DNA of 64,000 nucleotides, from assembly GCA_037176885.1 (NCBI GenBank), contig JAWWNJ010000014.1, positions 186,001 through 250,000 on the forward strand, written 5' to 3'. The position numbers were made by a program, and so were the translations under genes. This stretch comes from Favolaschia claudopus (Eukaryota > Basidiomycota > Agaricomycetes > Agaricales > Mycenaceae). The notes under the pieces are model-generated. The model saw nothing but the letters and a program-made list of their open reading frames with translations, did not search any database and had not been told where the DNA came from. Positions 44,724-56,264 of the stretch are shown piece after piece; position 1 is the stretch's first letter, and every line of letters starts with the position of its first letter.

Positions 44724-45169
44724 ATGCAGCAGGGTCCATTTACTTTGCTGCGTTCATTTGTTCATATGGGGTGCTTTCGGTAGCTACTTATCTACGGTCG
44801 AGATCCGTACAGCTCTGTACAGCTGCTTAGCCGACGCTGGAGTTCCTTGCTCATTGAAGCAAGCAGCTGATAAGCCCGTTCCATGGAACTGCTTCCGTTG
44901 TGACGTTTGTTTGGATTCCGCAAAACTTGTCAAGTTCTCAGAAGCTATTGAGCTATGAATTGCTAGAACCCAGGCACAGATACAGAGAATCCCGAAGCTA
45001 GAGGAAAGGTATATATATGAAAGGCACCTCCTGCCTTGGTCTCCGTTGAACCCTGTTGCAAGATTCAGAAGATAATGCAAATTACGTCGACTGTCGTGCA
45101 AGCCTCTCGAGTCGTCTGACAGTCGGCACAAACTGATGAGGCGTCTGCCCGACTCTTAACAGTGACGTT

Positions 45170-45440
45170 CCTTTGAACACATGCGACTGGCTGACTGGCT
45201 ATAGGACCGACGGCACTTCTTACAAGTCAGTGCTCGAAATCCTGGGGTTGCATTCTGACACTGCATTGCAGGTACCGACCTCACGGGGATTGCGGGGATA
45301 GCACCTGCTCCACTAGCAGCAAGAATCCGAACAACACATACTATTGGCCCAAAACTGTTCAAAAAGCTGGGGGTAACAACAACGGCGGCAGCAATAACTC
45401 GGGTGGAACTTCCGGCGGTACTGCGGCACAGGGAAAGTAG
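45170..45440 (+). pseudogene. C-terminal fragment of a probable secreted protein
   Basis: A short exon reading LNTCDWLTGYRTDGTSY joins, across an intron of about 48 bases (GTCAGT...TTGCAG, ending 45271), to KYRPHGDCGDSTCSTSSKNP and NNTYYWPKTVQKAG. A Gly/Asn/Ser-rich tail ends at a stop at 45440. Paired cysteines and the low-complexity tail suggest an extracellular protein. I do not recognise the family. Confidence 0.35.
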
Positions 45441-46200
45441 CAAGGAAATTATTTTCTTTGTGAGTGATTGAGGCTTTTTGTGCGTAGTTTCGTTGTGACC
45501 CCCTGTAGCAATGACGAGCAAAGCTGTCTATGCCCATCCCTGTCTATATCGAAGAGCACGCGGTAGTGCTTGTGTGTACATAGTCCGCTGTCGGTTTTCA
45601 TACTAGTAATAGTATGTTTTATTGTTTAGATTGGTTTTTAAAGTCTTGTTCACGAGACTATAAGTAAGTAAATCTGGGAGAGATTATGTAAATCTGGGGT
45701 GGTGGAATGGGCCATGAAGAGTTACAGTGTTGTTGTCCTTGGTTGAGCAAGATGGACGCAAAATCGGTGGGAAAGGGCCTGAAATACGAAGCGAAATTGC
45801 GGCAGAATAGGAAGGATAAATCGAAAATTTTGTCATTTTTCGGTTCGCCATGAAGTAAATCGGAGGACCCCCGGCAACCACCTATGATGCCCGCCAACCT
45901 GGCTGAGGCCTGGGTCAACTTCGGATCGATTTGGGGTCCGGATAAAAAATCTCAAAATCCAGAATTTCGTGGGCAGGCATCAAAGGTCGGTTGCCGGGGG
46001 TCCTATCTTGGGGCGCCAGTGGTGATTTTTCCGCCCAAGCTCTGCGCTGTTTTTAGCAAGTTTTTAGTACCCAAGAGCTTCCGGCGTGGACAGCGTGGAC
46101 TGAGGAATCTATATGGGGAACGTTTGCACTGTTTTTAGTCATCAACATCTTGAAACATCTTAACTGTTTTTTGATCTTTTCGCTGGGGACTGGTTCTGGT
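45441..46200. other. Region without a supported gene
   Basis: A short similar pair, CGGCAACCACC at 45872 and GGTTGCCGGGGGTCC at 45990, lies in inverted orientation around 120 bases. Nothing else is supported. Confidence 0.3.
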
Positions 46201-46863
46201 CGGTCTCCTATCCAGCCGCGGTTTTGAGGTTCATCGGTGCTTGAATGCGGGATTACTTTGCTTTTTTGTTTTGAGGGAGCGGAAGCGCGGACCGTGTGAC
46301 AGATAATACGTGATCTTACTTGTAACTTTACTGACGTCTGGAAGAAAATACGTGTTGACAACATAGCCACGTCATTCGGAAGATGCGGCCTAGTGCTGGG
46401 TAAATTGGGGCAATTTACTTGTAAATTACACTGTTTACGTATTTTTACTTTAGGGTTTCCGGGGACTGTGTAAAATGGTGTAAAATACCGAAGGGTCTAC
46501 GGGACTTTCAGCGGTACCACCAGAGCGTTTGGAATTGAACCGCAGAGAAAGCATTGCCGAAAATCGTGTCTTGCAAGTGTCTTGCGTTAGTTTTGGGAGC
46601 TTCACTTGGCTTGCCGAGCCTTTACTTTTTTTGCAGACTTTTTTTACATGTAAAAAAACTTGAAAATTTCCGCGCTGCACGCGGAGCAATTTTTTTTATA
46701 ATTTGCAGTATAAAATATGCCTCACGTCGGCGCCTGCGGGGCCTTACAGTAAATTACAGCAATTTTACTCAGCACTAACTTAGTTGCCGCACACAGGCAA
46801 CAAATCACTCAAGCACTGATGAACGTTGAACCTCAAAACCACGGCTGGGTACATAGGAGACTG
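46201..46863. mobile_element. Mutator-like element, second copy
   Basis: The left end CGGTCTCCTATCCAGCCGCG is mirrored at the right end, where TAGGAGACTG ends at 46863. The internal word CGGACCGTGTGACA matches the MULE at 32838-34800. Flanks GGTTCTGGT and GGCTCGAGT agree at 6 of 9 positions, as expected for an old 9-bp duplication. It contains a nested element at 46391-46777. Confidence 0.7.
46391..46777. mobile_element. MITE with TAGTGCTGGGTAAATT ends, nested in the second MULE copy
   Basis: TAGTGCTGGGTAAATT on the left is mirrored by AATTTTACTCAGCACTA on the right. Subterminal TAAATTAC/GTAAATT words recur. The superfamily is uncertain: the outer TA may be the target duplication or part of a hAT-like tip. 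Confidence 0.75.
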
Positions 46864-47188
46864 GGCTCGAGTCTAATTTCAGTCCAGTTCCATTTTCATG
46901 ACCGGGTTCCCAGGGTCGTGTGTACGACACCTATACATACTTGCTATCTGCCCATGCGGTCGCTCCAAGGTCGCTGGCTATAGTCGTGGGTGTCGCCTTT
47001 CTCACTCTCTTGTTCTGGTGCCCTCGCACCCAGGGTACATTGTATCTGTTTGCATCGATGATCTATACTCCATCCCACCTAGAATCCCACTCCATGCTTG
47101 CTCTCAGGCTTGCTCTGAGATTGCCGTCATGCATGGGAAATGCTTGGGCAGGAGTCCTGGACTGTCTCTTACCGGGGTGCAGGTAGAA

Positions 47189-47202
47189 CCCCCCCCCCCC
47201 CC
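47189..47202 (+). repeat. Poly-C run, 14 bases
   Basis: Uninterrupted run of C after GGTAGAA. Confidence 0.9.
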
Positions 47203-47635
47203 AGCCATATAGAAATCTAAGGAATTGAGCCAGCGGTTGTCGAGAAATGAGCCACCGACTCTGAACCCTCAAAATGCGCAAAATTCACACGAAGGTCACG
47301 TCGCGCCAACTTTTCTGAAAACGGCAATAACAGTTTCACGCGCGAGATTCAGTCCGAAATGTTCAGGGATAAAATTAACGCGGAGTCCGCTACATGGGAA
47401 ACTGTCGTTAAGGGTGCTCAGTCAGCTGAGGTGGTACTTAACCTCGCTGGAAATAGCAAAGATCCAAAGGATTCCTCGAAACGAGGTAATCAGCAACCTC
47501 AACCCTCGAGTTCGAGTGGAAATCACTCACAGAAACCCAAGTCGTGGTCCCGCGGTGGCTTTAGAAACCGTGGGCGCGGCAGTGGAGGGCGCAAGGTTAA
47601 TGCCAGCCCGCGCAATGAAGTGATGCGAGCTTCAT

Positions 47636-49077
47636 CAGGAAAAACACAAATTGATAAATTGTCAATAATCTTCGCGGTTTATCGATAATCGTGATAATTT
47701 GAGCAATGCTCAATAATTCTCGGCAATTGGCAGTAATGCCGCAACTTTATCATCAAATATCGGCATTTTTGGTGATGTGCCAGGAAACTTGCCAAGGAAC
47801 TCAAGAAATGCTTGCAAGTCTATATGTTGGTGAAAGAAGGGCGGTAGTAGTAAGTTGGGCAACATATGCGTTGACTTCTTGCTGAGTGCATACAATCGAG
47901 CTCACGAAAATTCGACTAAGTCCTTAGCCGATGCATGCCGTACGTCCTCGGATGCCCGTCGGATAAGTCGGATCCAACAGAAAATGATCGCATCATACAC
48001 GTGGCATGCCAGCGCACAAAGCTCACGTAAATTCCCCAACCTTTCTCTCTCTCGAACCACCACGATATCCCTCCTTTCCCCCCCAACTCTACCCCAGCCC
48101 TCCCTCCTTCCGTCGAGACGTATCACTCGTCAAGCCTATCACTTGGACTTGGGCCTTCTTCCCCCCTTCTTCCCCATCACTGTCAAAACCCGTACACAAT
48201 CAGCCTTCGACATTGAGGATTGTGGTGGGGAAAATTGGGATCTCGCAGGTGCGTCCGCTGCTTTGATGGTTCTTTGGACCATACTCACCCTCTCTCTCTC
48301 TCTTATTCAGCGCCGTCCTCGTTCAACGCTCGTACCGGCCCACGTTTGCCAAAGCCCTGCTCTAAGTTATTGCCCCCTCCCGCTCACTTTCTACTGCTCA
48401 ATATTGTACAGTTCCACTTTCCCGTACTTCCCGTTTGTTTCGGTGCGCTTCTCCCTATCCCCTATGTGCTGTTCTCTACATTGAAGATAAACATCTATAC
48501 TAACTTTCTCCTTCGACAGGCCGTTACTGTAGTGTGTAGCTCAATCGGTACGCTTCGTTGGCCTCTCCAGCGCTGTCGACATGCTCAGGTATGTAAGTCT
48601 TCCTACTATTTTTGTTTCCTTACTGATTGACACCCGAGTTTAGTTTCTACATGCGGTTTTCAGTGTCGATATAGTACCGGGTAAGTGCTATTCTGTGAAC
48701 AATATGTTATATGGCTCATACAAGTCATGTAGTGGGACCGCAAGCATAGCTGTTGTTGGTTATAGGATGCCGGGTATCGTGCTGTCAGGCAATAGTGTAT
48801 GAGGGACGCCGTATTCGGCTCGGTGGTAGTTGTCATGTTGTAGTAGTACTTGAAATATATCTTTTTCACCTGAACAAAGTCTGAAAAATGTCAAAGCGAG
48901 CAGAATAAAGGATCTCAAGGACTGGATATTTCTTGCTAAAGTTCAACAATTGGTGATAATTGGCTGTAATTTATCGCTAAAATTATCGGACCTTTCGATT
49001 TTGATAATTTTTGATAATCTGCCAATTAGCAGTAATTACCGCGGATTGTCACTAATTACCAGATTGGGGTTTTCCTG
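47636..49077. mobile_element. Inverted-repeat element in the Gypsy gag (CAGGAAAA ends)
   Basis: CAGGAAAAACACAA on the left is mirrored by the right end, CAGGAAAACCCCAA when reversed. TAATT/AATTATC words crowd both subterminal parts. The middle (48030-48600) is pyrimidine-rich and has splice-like signals, as in the cargo at 6.8-8.1 kb. No clear target duplication. Confidence 0.65.
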
Positions 49078-49506
49078 ATGTTCTTCAGCAGAAATATTAA
49101 TCTCATCGAAATCTGCTGGAGATGGTAAGCAAATGTCGCCCCAAAAGGAAAGAAGCCCATCGCGAAGGAGCTGTGCTTTACTTGCGAGCAACCTGGGCAT
49201 ATTTTGCGAAATCGCCCTAAGACCCGCTCCATGACGTTGAAGAAAAAGGGGAAACCCCCTGGAATTTCAACTCACGCGGTTCATTTGCCTACGGCGTCGA
49301 GTTCGCGCTCAGCTCTGCGCGAATCAATGCACATTGGTGCAGTAAAGGTCCCCCTTGAAGACGTCGAGGAGGGCGGGGTACCCAGTCAAATTTTGGAGAC
49401 TCTAAACGAAGATTTTGAGCTAGTTTTAGAAGTAGAGTCTTCAAGCGGCAACATTGAGGACGCACCTTTGGGTGTGGAATCAGTATCCTCATCTTATATT
49501 AGAACT

Positions 49507-49540
49507 TCAAATCAAATCAAATCAAATCAAATCAAATCAT
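49507..49540 (+). repeat. Pentanucleotide microsatellite (TCAAA)n
   Basis: Six perfect units inside the Gypsy gag remnant. Confidence 0.95.
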
Positions 49541-50382
49541 CTGAAGATGAGTGGGCGACGGATGACATGGATTACACCCCGGCGCCGAATCGGTGATCTT
49601 CATGCAATGTACTTTGAAATATTGCTTCGCAGAGGCCGCGATTACCCAGGAGATCAGCCGCAACTCAATGAAGATGAGCGGTTTGTTGCTTACCGGATTT
49701 CGGACGCAGAATACATTGCGATGGACACCGATGATGATTCGGAACGAACCCTGCCTCAAGAGCTGATTCACAGTCCCGAATTCATGCCCGCAACCTGTAT
49801 TATGCCGAACGTGCTCGGGAATTAGATGTTGAACGTTGAACTCCCATATGTTCAAGACCCACGTTACCTTGGACCTACTGTAGCAATTTGTATGGGTGAA
49901 ACGTAACGCGTAACGCCCGCCCTGTTTCGTTTCAACGGTAACGGATAACGGTTGTGTGGTTTCCCTGAGGACTGCGTGACATACATACAAAGGTGTCAAA
50001 TTATCATGTTTGTGGCCGTAAAATGTCCGTAAAATCTACTGCTATAATCCTCCTCCTCCTCCTCACTGCACTCAATCACACTCCGTAATATCGTATCAAT
50101 GTTGACTACTCTCCGTGTTGTTCTCACCCTCATCCGCAGCTACTAACCCATCGTTTCAATCACAAAGTGCAGCGAGATTAGCTGTAGTGCGAGAAAATGA
50201 ACCTTCAACTGCAGTTGAACTGCAGTGACTTCAACGCCAAGAGCATCTTTGATCAAAATTGCAAGACCTACATCGAAATCATCGTTAGTGTGAAAGTTGC
50301 CCTCTTCTTCCTCGGTGAGAGCAGTGGGATTACAGCTCAAAATTGCTCAGAATCCGTTCAACCTTCGACAAATAGGGTCGTT

Positions 50383-51305
50383 CACAGCAGCCTTTTTGGC
50401 TTCCTTTTTGCTCCCTTTTTCTTCTCCTTTTTCTCTTCCTTTTTGCCCATTTTGCAGTTTTGGCATTGAAAAACCTCTGTAGGACTGCATTCTTTTCTCA
50501 TTGGAAAAGTTGACATGCATAAGCCCAGGAGTGAAAGGAATACAAAAAAGGAACAAAGTTGACCCTTTTTCGCACCATTTTTTCTACCTTTTTTTGCCAA
50601 AACTGTACAGTTCACTTCGTTCTTTTTGCAATATACCCTTTTTACCCTTCTGAATGAAAAAGGGAAAAGAAAAACCAAGAGAATCCAAAAAAACTGCGAA
50701 AAAGGAGAAGAGAAAGGAAGCAAAAAGGTAGTCTAGGATTTGATGGGGGGTAGGTCAGTGAAGCGTCCGTGGGAGTGATGCTGAGCTGATCCGCCAAACG
50801 GCAGTGTGATCTCTCTTCGACTCTCGTCAACCGTTCGCTCACTGGCAATGTCGGAAGCTCGGACACCCTTGGCAGGACCCGGATACTTACAGGAACCTAT
50901 AACTACGCATACTTTGCATCGGCGCCGGAGGAGAGCATCTAGTCTTAACCATTGACGCGAATTGACGACTGAAGACGCATCTGAGACGTGGTAGATACGT
51001 TGATTTCATCCATATATTACTGGTGTAGTGGATCATAGCATGGGTTATAATACGTGAAGTGCAAACAAAGGACGAGGAGCACGTCGCTCTGGAGAGCGAC
51101 CGAAAAGAGAAGGGGAGGCAAGCGACGGCCATCAGCAGCCGTATCACTCCCATCACTCTCACGGACGCTTCACTGACCTACCCCCCATCAAATCCCAGAC
51201 TTTATATAGGTCCTTGAGAACGACTGTCTTCTCATCGCCCGGTATAAAGTCTGGTTTACGAGACTAGCAAAAAGGAAGCTAAAAAGGCTGCTGTGAACGA
51301 CCCTA
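50383..51305. mobile_element. Inverted-repeat element nested in copy 2 (TAGGGTCGTTCACAG ends)
   Basis: TAGGGTCGTTCACAGCAGCC on the left is mirrored at the right end over about 40 bases with one mismatch. ACAAA occurs directly outside both ends (50378-50382 and 51306-51310), so a 5-bp duplication is likely, though a TA duplication is also possible. It contains a further element at 50730-51201. Confidence 0.85.
50730..51201. mobile_element. Third-level nested inverted-repeat element (AGTCT...GATTTGATGGGG ends)
   Basis: AGTCTAGGATTTGATGGGGG at 50730 is mirrored by CCCCCATCAAATCCCAGACT ending at 51201. The arms match over about 50 bases with two visible differences and include GTAGGTCAGTGAAGCGTCCG. 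No coding sequence. Confidence 0.85.
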
Positions 51306-51894
51306 ACAAATTTCATTGGTGTTTTCCCACCCGTTTCAAGAATTCTATGATGTCACGCATAACGCTGCGGCCGTTTCGCTTCCATGTGTAGCGTTTCCAG
51401 TCACGCTCAAGGGTCTGTTTCACCCATACAGTGCCAAGCGCCACTTCTCCAACACTGCTTTTTCGGGCGGAAGAAAATTTTTGTAATTTATTTGGGATTT
51501 TCTGAGGAAGGAAACCGACCAAAAGAATGTGTTTGGCGTCGAGAATTCACTTTTTCCCACGGTGTTTCACTTTTTTCGGGTCTGAAAAAGTAAAATCATC
51601 ATTTTGGCTCTGATTTTGGATGGATTGAGGCCAGATGTGTTCAGTTGTCATGCAGAAACCAAGCAAAAGTGGTAGCCAACTTACCTGGGTGATCCGCCCA
51701 AGGCTGGCACGGCAAAGTCCGAGAAGCACGTGATCTTAACCCTAACCGATATGGCAATGTGATGATGGCATCAACCATCATTAGGGTTTGTTTCACTTTT
51801 TCGTAGGTGAAAACACAAAAACTTGTTCAATTGCCTTGCAAAGCACAAGATGGGTCGCTGCACATCCATATAGACGTTCTACACTAGAGACTTT

Positions 51895-52073
51895 GCGGAA
51901 GCCACCGGTGGCTATTTGTGGCTCTTCGTGTGCAATAGTTTTTTGAGCCTCCCGCTAGAGTTAGCCACCCTAGTATCCCGTGAATAGGTAGTACAAATCC
52001 ACCCAGAGGCTGTCATCCGGTCCCGAGAAAAATTAGCCACCAATAGCCACCAGTGGCTACCGCAAAGTCTCTA
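51895..52073. mobile_element. Short MITE with TA target duplication (GAGACTTTGCGG ends)
   Basis: TA-GAGACTTTGCGGAAGCCACC is mirrored by GGCTACCGCAAAGTCTC-TA. The arms also share GGTGGCTATT and AGCCACC words, so nearly half of the 179 bases is inverted repeat. Confidence 0.88.
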
Positions 52074-52188
52074 CTGTTTCGAAACCGAATGGTGATGACG
52101 GCATAATGTAGTATCGAGTTTAACTTTTGATGCCGTTCCCTGCCAAAAAAAGGAACCGTGATGTGATGCTTGGCACTGTACAAATTGT

Positions 52189-52472
52189 TAACTTACAGTA
52201 TGGGCGACGCAGTCCTTCACGCTGCCGAACTCATTCTCCATAGGCAATTCTGGGAAAGGGACGAGAGCTCGGAGTATTACGATCGGTTTGAACTCAGTGC
52301 GCAGGGCGAAAATATCATTATTACGGACCTTTTCGTCTGTACGCGCTTCACGCTGCCCAGAATATTGTTGACGAACCCGGATTTTGAACAAGATTGGAGA
52401 GTTCCACGTTGTTCCTTATTATGCGAGGAAATCCATTGCCTTGACAAAAGACATATAATCCTTGATTGACAT
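52189..52472 (+). pseudogene. Gypsy-like coding fragment
   Basis: After an acceptor-like TTAACTTACAG, the frame reads MGDAVLHAAELILHRQFWER, then FELSAQGENIIITDLF and LPRILLTNPDFEQDW. The start resembles IGDLHAMYFEILLRRGRDY of the Gypsy remnant at 49.6 kb. This may be the region between gag and protease of a second Gypsy copy. Weakly supported. Confidence 0.35.
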
Positions 52473-53429
52473 GTCTAAGGGAGAACTAGAAGAACTAGTT
52501 GCTCGTGAAGACGACGAAGACGAGTTCAGAGGCAGGAATTTACAGTTTGACGGTGTAAACCTCGACTCTGACCTTGAACACCGTGATGAAGCTGCTCATA
52601 ATTCGGAGGATGACGAGGATCATCCTGATGATGAAGAGGAAGCTGAACAGACCGTTGAGTATACATCTGAGAGCCCACGACGCTCCTCCCTCAATCAACG
52701 AATTATTCCTACAGTCATCGGATTCGAGGTGAAAAGCAAGAAATTACCGTATCTGGACCGAAGTCCGGGGAAGAAAGATTTGAGCACGAAAAACTTGAAA
52801 ATCGTGCAAAGACCATTTCAATGTTGCAAAGCAACCTTTTCACCACTATCTCTTATACCTCATGCCTTCAAGTCGCGTCAATCTGAAGGATATGAGCGCG
52901 TTGTTTGGTTGAGCATCGCCATCAATCAGTGATAGATCGAGACGCCGGTTATCATAGCGCGGTTAGTAACAGACTATATCTTGCGAGGTACGAGCAAACT
53001 GATATAGCGTCTGTCTTAGAGAGACTAGTTTTATGTCTAGTTTGCCGAGGACGGCAAATGTTTCAAAAATGGGGGAGAGGGTAACAAGCACAAGCTCGTG
53101 CCCAGAGATTTTCGCCGTGTAATCATGAACGGCAGCCGTACGAACGAGAACGAACAAGTTCGAGGGGAGAGAAACAGAAATTTCCTATTTTGGCGATAGG
53201 AGGTGCTTTGTTTCGGAAGCATTTCGAAGCGTTACTGTGACGTAACCTCATTATACGGCACGGTGCCGAGATTTGCACAAGGTTGATTAACATCGGCGTT
53301 CGTGAGATTATTGACGGTCAAGATTTCAAAAATGAGGGAGATGAACAGCATCGAAATAGCCAAGATTTCAATGTGTCGGAAGAGGAGGAATCGGGAGACG
53401 AATTCGATGATTTACTTACCTAGTCTATT
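52462..53429 (+). pseudogene. Acidic hypothetical coding fragments
   Basis: A frame from 52471 is strongly acidic (REDDEDEFRGRN, NSEDDEDHPDDEEEAEQ). A separate frame at 53290-53429 (INIGVREIIDGQDF, EEEESGDEFDDLLT) is also acidic and ends at a stop. They may be parts of one decayed gene. Not recognised. Confidence 0.3.
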
Positions 53430-53487
53430 GACTGTATCAGACTCAACATACGATGGTTCTGACAGTGTTCGCCCTTAAGCGACTGAC

Positions 53488-56264
53488 ACCTACCTTACGA
53501 AGGCCGGATTCAGTATCCCCGGTCCTATCGTTAGCGCCATCTTCCTCTCCACTCTTCCCTCCGATCCAGACGACCCCAAATCCTACTATTCCCTTGTCCA
53601 GAGCGCCAAGATTGACGACACGACTACTCTGGTCTCTACGATCCAGGGTGTCCTCGATTCCCGTCGCCGCAGAAAGTCCCCGAAAACCGAGGGTCAGTCG
53701 CAGAAGTCTGCCCTCGCAGCGTTGGAGCACGCTGCCATCGCTCGCGGTACGAAATTCTGTCGTAACTGCAAGCATGAAGGTCATATCGCGGACAACTGCT
53801 GGCAACCGGGTAGCGGTAAGGCCGGTCAGGGCCCGAAGCAGCAGCAGCATAAAAAGAAGGGGAAGAGGGGTAAGGGCAAGGAGAAGGCCCACAATACGGA
53901 TGGAGGGGGAGACGAAAAATCCAATGATGTACGCTTCGAGAAATGCTTAATGGCCTCCGTGGCCGACTTCTCCTCTTACTCCCTGCGTGATGAGAGCATT
54001 CCGGCTACACCTCCGACGTCATCCTCCCAGACCAACAACTCCGCGTACAGTGAACGTACAGCGGGTGCGTCTACCATCATCGATTCCGGTACATCGACAC
54101 ACATTCACTCCGTTCGACGCGACTTCGTTTCTTACGCCCAAGCCGTATTCGGAAATATCAGCGGGTTCGGCAACGGTTCGAGGAAAATCGAGGGTCGCGG
54201 TGAAGCACAGCTACTAGCGTCCCATCCTAAGGGTGGTAACGTCCGACTCAGGTTGAAAGATACCTGTTATGTCCCTGACTCTCAGCCGACGCTTATATCA
54301 GTGTCGCGGCTTGATCAGGCGGACTGTTACACCGTCTTTGGCGGTGGACGCTGTGTTACCTTTGAGAAGGGTGACAGTGGCAAGCTCATCCGCAACCTCA
54401 TTTCGTCCGAGAAGGTTATTCTGACCGCCTCTCTCGGCAGCGATCGCCTCTATCACCTCGATTCCTCCTCGTCGTCGGAGAATTCTTTTTCCACCTCGTC
54501 TCGACCTCCGACCTCAAAGCTTGAGGAGCTGCATCAGCGTCTAGGGCATCTAGGCTACCCTGCGCTGCGCGCTCTCGTTCGGAAGGGTCACATTTCAGGT
54601 GTGAAACTATCTACGGCGGAACTCAATGCTGAGCCGCCGGTATGTCAATCTTGCATGGAGGGCAAGATGACTCGTGCCTCTTTTCCTCCTTCGGAAGAGG
54701 AGAATGCCGAACAGATTCTCGATCACGTTCATTCAGATCTTTGGACTGCTCCAGTCCGTACTCTGAACGGATCGAAATATGCCCTCGCTTTCACCGATGA
54801 CTGCTCTCGCTGGATTTGGATGTTTTACCTGCGTCACAAGAGTGATGCAGTAGCTGCATTCAAGGAGTGGTCGGAGATGGTCGAGCGTGAGACAGGTCGC
54901 AAGCTTAAGGTCTGGCACGTCGATAATGGGGGTGAATTTATCAACGAAGACCTGAAGCGGTTCTTGAAGGCACGTGGTATTCAGCTCAAAACCAGCGCTC
55001 CACGTACTCCTGAACAGAACGGTGTTGCCGAACGTCAGTTTAGGTCTATTTTTGACCGCGTTCGCACCGTCCTCATCGACGCCGACCTGCCGCTTAGCAT
55101 GTGGGCTGAGGCCAGCAATTACATGGTCTATGTCAAAAACCGTAACCCACACAGCGCTCTCGACCTTCGTACCCCTTTCTCCATCCGCTTCCCAAGCCGC
55201 AAACAGCCGAAGTACAGGTTTTTTTACCGTTTCGGTTGCAGGGCTTACCTCTATAACGACAATCCTAATCGCAAAAAGTTCGACCATCGCGGCGAATCGG
55301 TTATTTTTGTTGGGTATCCGGATGATCGCAAGGCTTGGAAGGTTTATCGCCCCTCAAAGCGTACCTTCGGGTCGTCGCCTCATATCAAATTTGACGACGA
55401 CTCAAATTGTGGGGAATTTCGGGCTGAGGGGGAGATACACTCATACAAATATTCTTCTCTCAAATCGTCTTCAAGCGAAGCTGATGATGATGATTACAGC
55501 CCTCCTTCCTCCACTTCTACGCCTCCAACTGCCAATCCGGTACCTCCTCGTGCACCATCCCCTCCTGCTCCGGCTGGACCTGCGGATGTTGTGTCACAAC
55601 CTAAACCCCGGGCACCTCGTCAACCTCGTCCTCTACCACCTCCGCGCGACCCATCTACCCGAATCCGGGAAGCCGCTGAGCTCAAGGCCGCCACCGCAAA
55701 CCTTAATTCAGGGTTAGCAGCAGCGCCAGCTCCAGAGGACCCTGACCGTGCGCCGGAAGATTCTGCTTTCGCGGAATCCTGGGACGAATTTGAGTACGCT
55801 CATATCATTGGTCCCGGCGAAGTTCGTCGCAACTACAAGAAAGCGATGGAATTGCCCGATCGTTCCGAGTGGGAGAGCGCGATGGAAGTCGAGCTCGATA
55901 GCATTGCGAGGATGGGTACATGGGAACTTGTCCCACCACCTCCTGGTGTCACTCCGCTTGGTTCGCTCTGGGTCTATGCCTTGAAGCACGACAGTACTGG
56001 TGCCATCACTCGGTACAAAGCTCGTCTATGTGCTCAGGGAGTCAGGGTACACCCCAGCGCCCAGGTATCGATTTTTCGATGTCTTTTGCTTCTGTTGTGA
56101 AGTCAGAGTCCCTTCGTTACCTCCTAACCCTAGCTGCAAAGCTGGACTGGGAATTCCACGTTGTGGACGTCGACTCCGCCTTTCTCAACAGCGAGACGGA
56201 TCCAGACGAGCCACCTATCTACATGCGACAGCCTCAGGGCCATCGTGTTCGTGGAAAGGAGGAC
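53488..56264 (+). pseudogene. Copia gag (C-terminal), protease, integrase, first part of RT
   Basis: Gag ends with AIFLSTLPSDPDDPKSYYSL and a zinc knuckle CRNCKHEGHIADNC (53758-53799). The protease site is IIDSGTSTHIHS near 54077. Integrase has the HHCC domain (LHQRLGHLGYPAL...CQSCMEGK) and a DDE core: VHSDLWTAPV, TDDCSRWIWMFYL and VDNGGEFINEDLK, then PEQNGVAERQFRSIFDRV. A proline-rich spacer follows to about 55700. RT starts with SEWESAMEVELDSIARMGTW and YKARLCAQG. A frameshift near 56045 precedes VVKSESLRYLLTLAAKLDWE and VDVDSAFLNSETDPDEPP. The frame then reads RGKEDY into the MITE. Apart from the frameshift it is uninterrupted over ~800 codons. Confidence 0.92.

Larger units (their letters stand above)
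47290..49872 (+). pseudogene. Ty3/Gypsy gag remnant, interrupted
   Basis: The first piece (from about 47320) reads EIQSEMFRDKINAESATWET and VVLNLAGNSKDPKD, followed by a basic Gly/Arg-rich end. An inserted element at 47636-49077 follows. The second piece has a CCHC-like finger, ELCFTCEQPGHILRNRP, whose last cysteine is missing, then KGKPPGISTHAV. Further on, in another frame, come RIGDLHAMYFEILLRRGRDY and DERFVAYRISDAEYIAMDTD. The frame then meets the MITE at 49876. Pol, protease and LTRs are not seen here. Assignment rests on the overall pattern of basidiomycete Gypsy gag proteins. Confidence 0.6.
49876..51433. mobile_element. MITE, CTGTAGCAC family, copy 2, enlarged by nested insertions
   Basis: The left end is TA-CTGTAGCAATTTGTATGGG. 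The right end, GTTTCACCCATAC followed by AGTGCC, is decayed. It shares ACGGTAACGGATAACGG and other words with the copies at 12395 and 56265. About 920 of its 1,558 bases are a nested element at 50383-51305. Confidence 0.8.

Noticed and set aside
53037..53222. Minus-strand frames around 53.0-53.2 kb
   Set aside because: Short, no domain, and opposite to acidic plus-strand coding pieces.
53300..53490. A Copia 5' LTR upstream of gag
   Set aside because: No sequence matching the 3' LTR start (TGTTGAAGTATTT) occurs upstream, so the element is taken as 5'-truncated.
54733..55287. 184-codon minus-strand frame
   Set aside because: It is a shadow of the Copia integrase on the plus strand.
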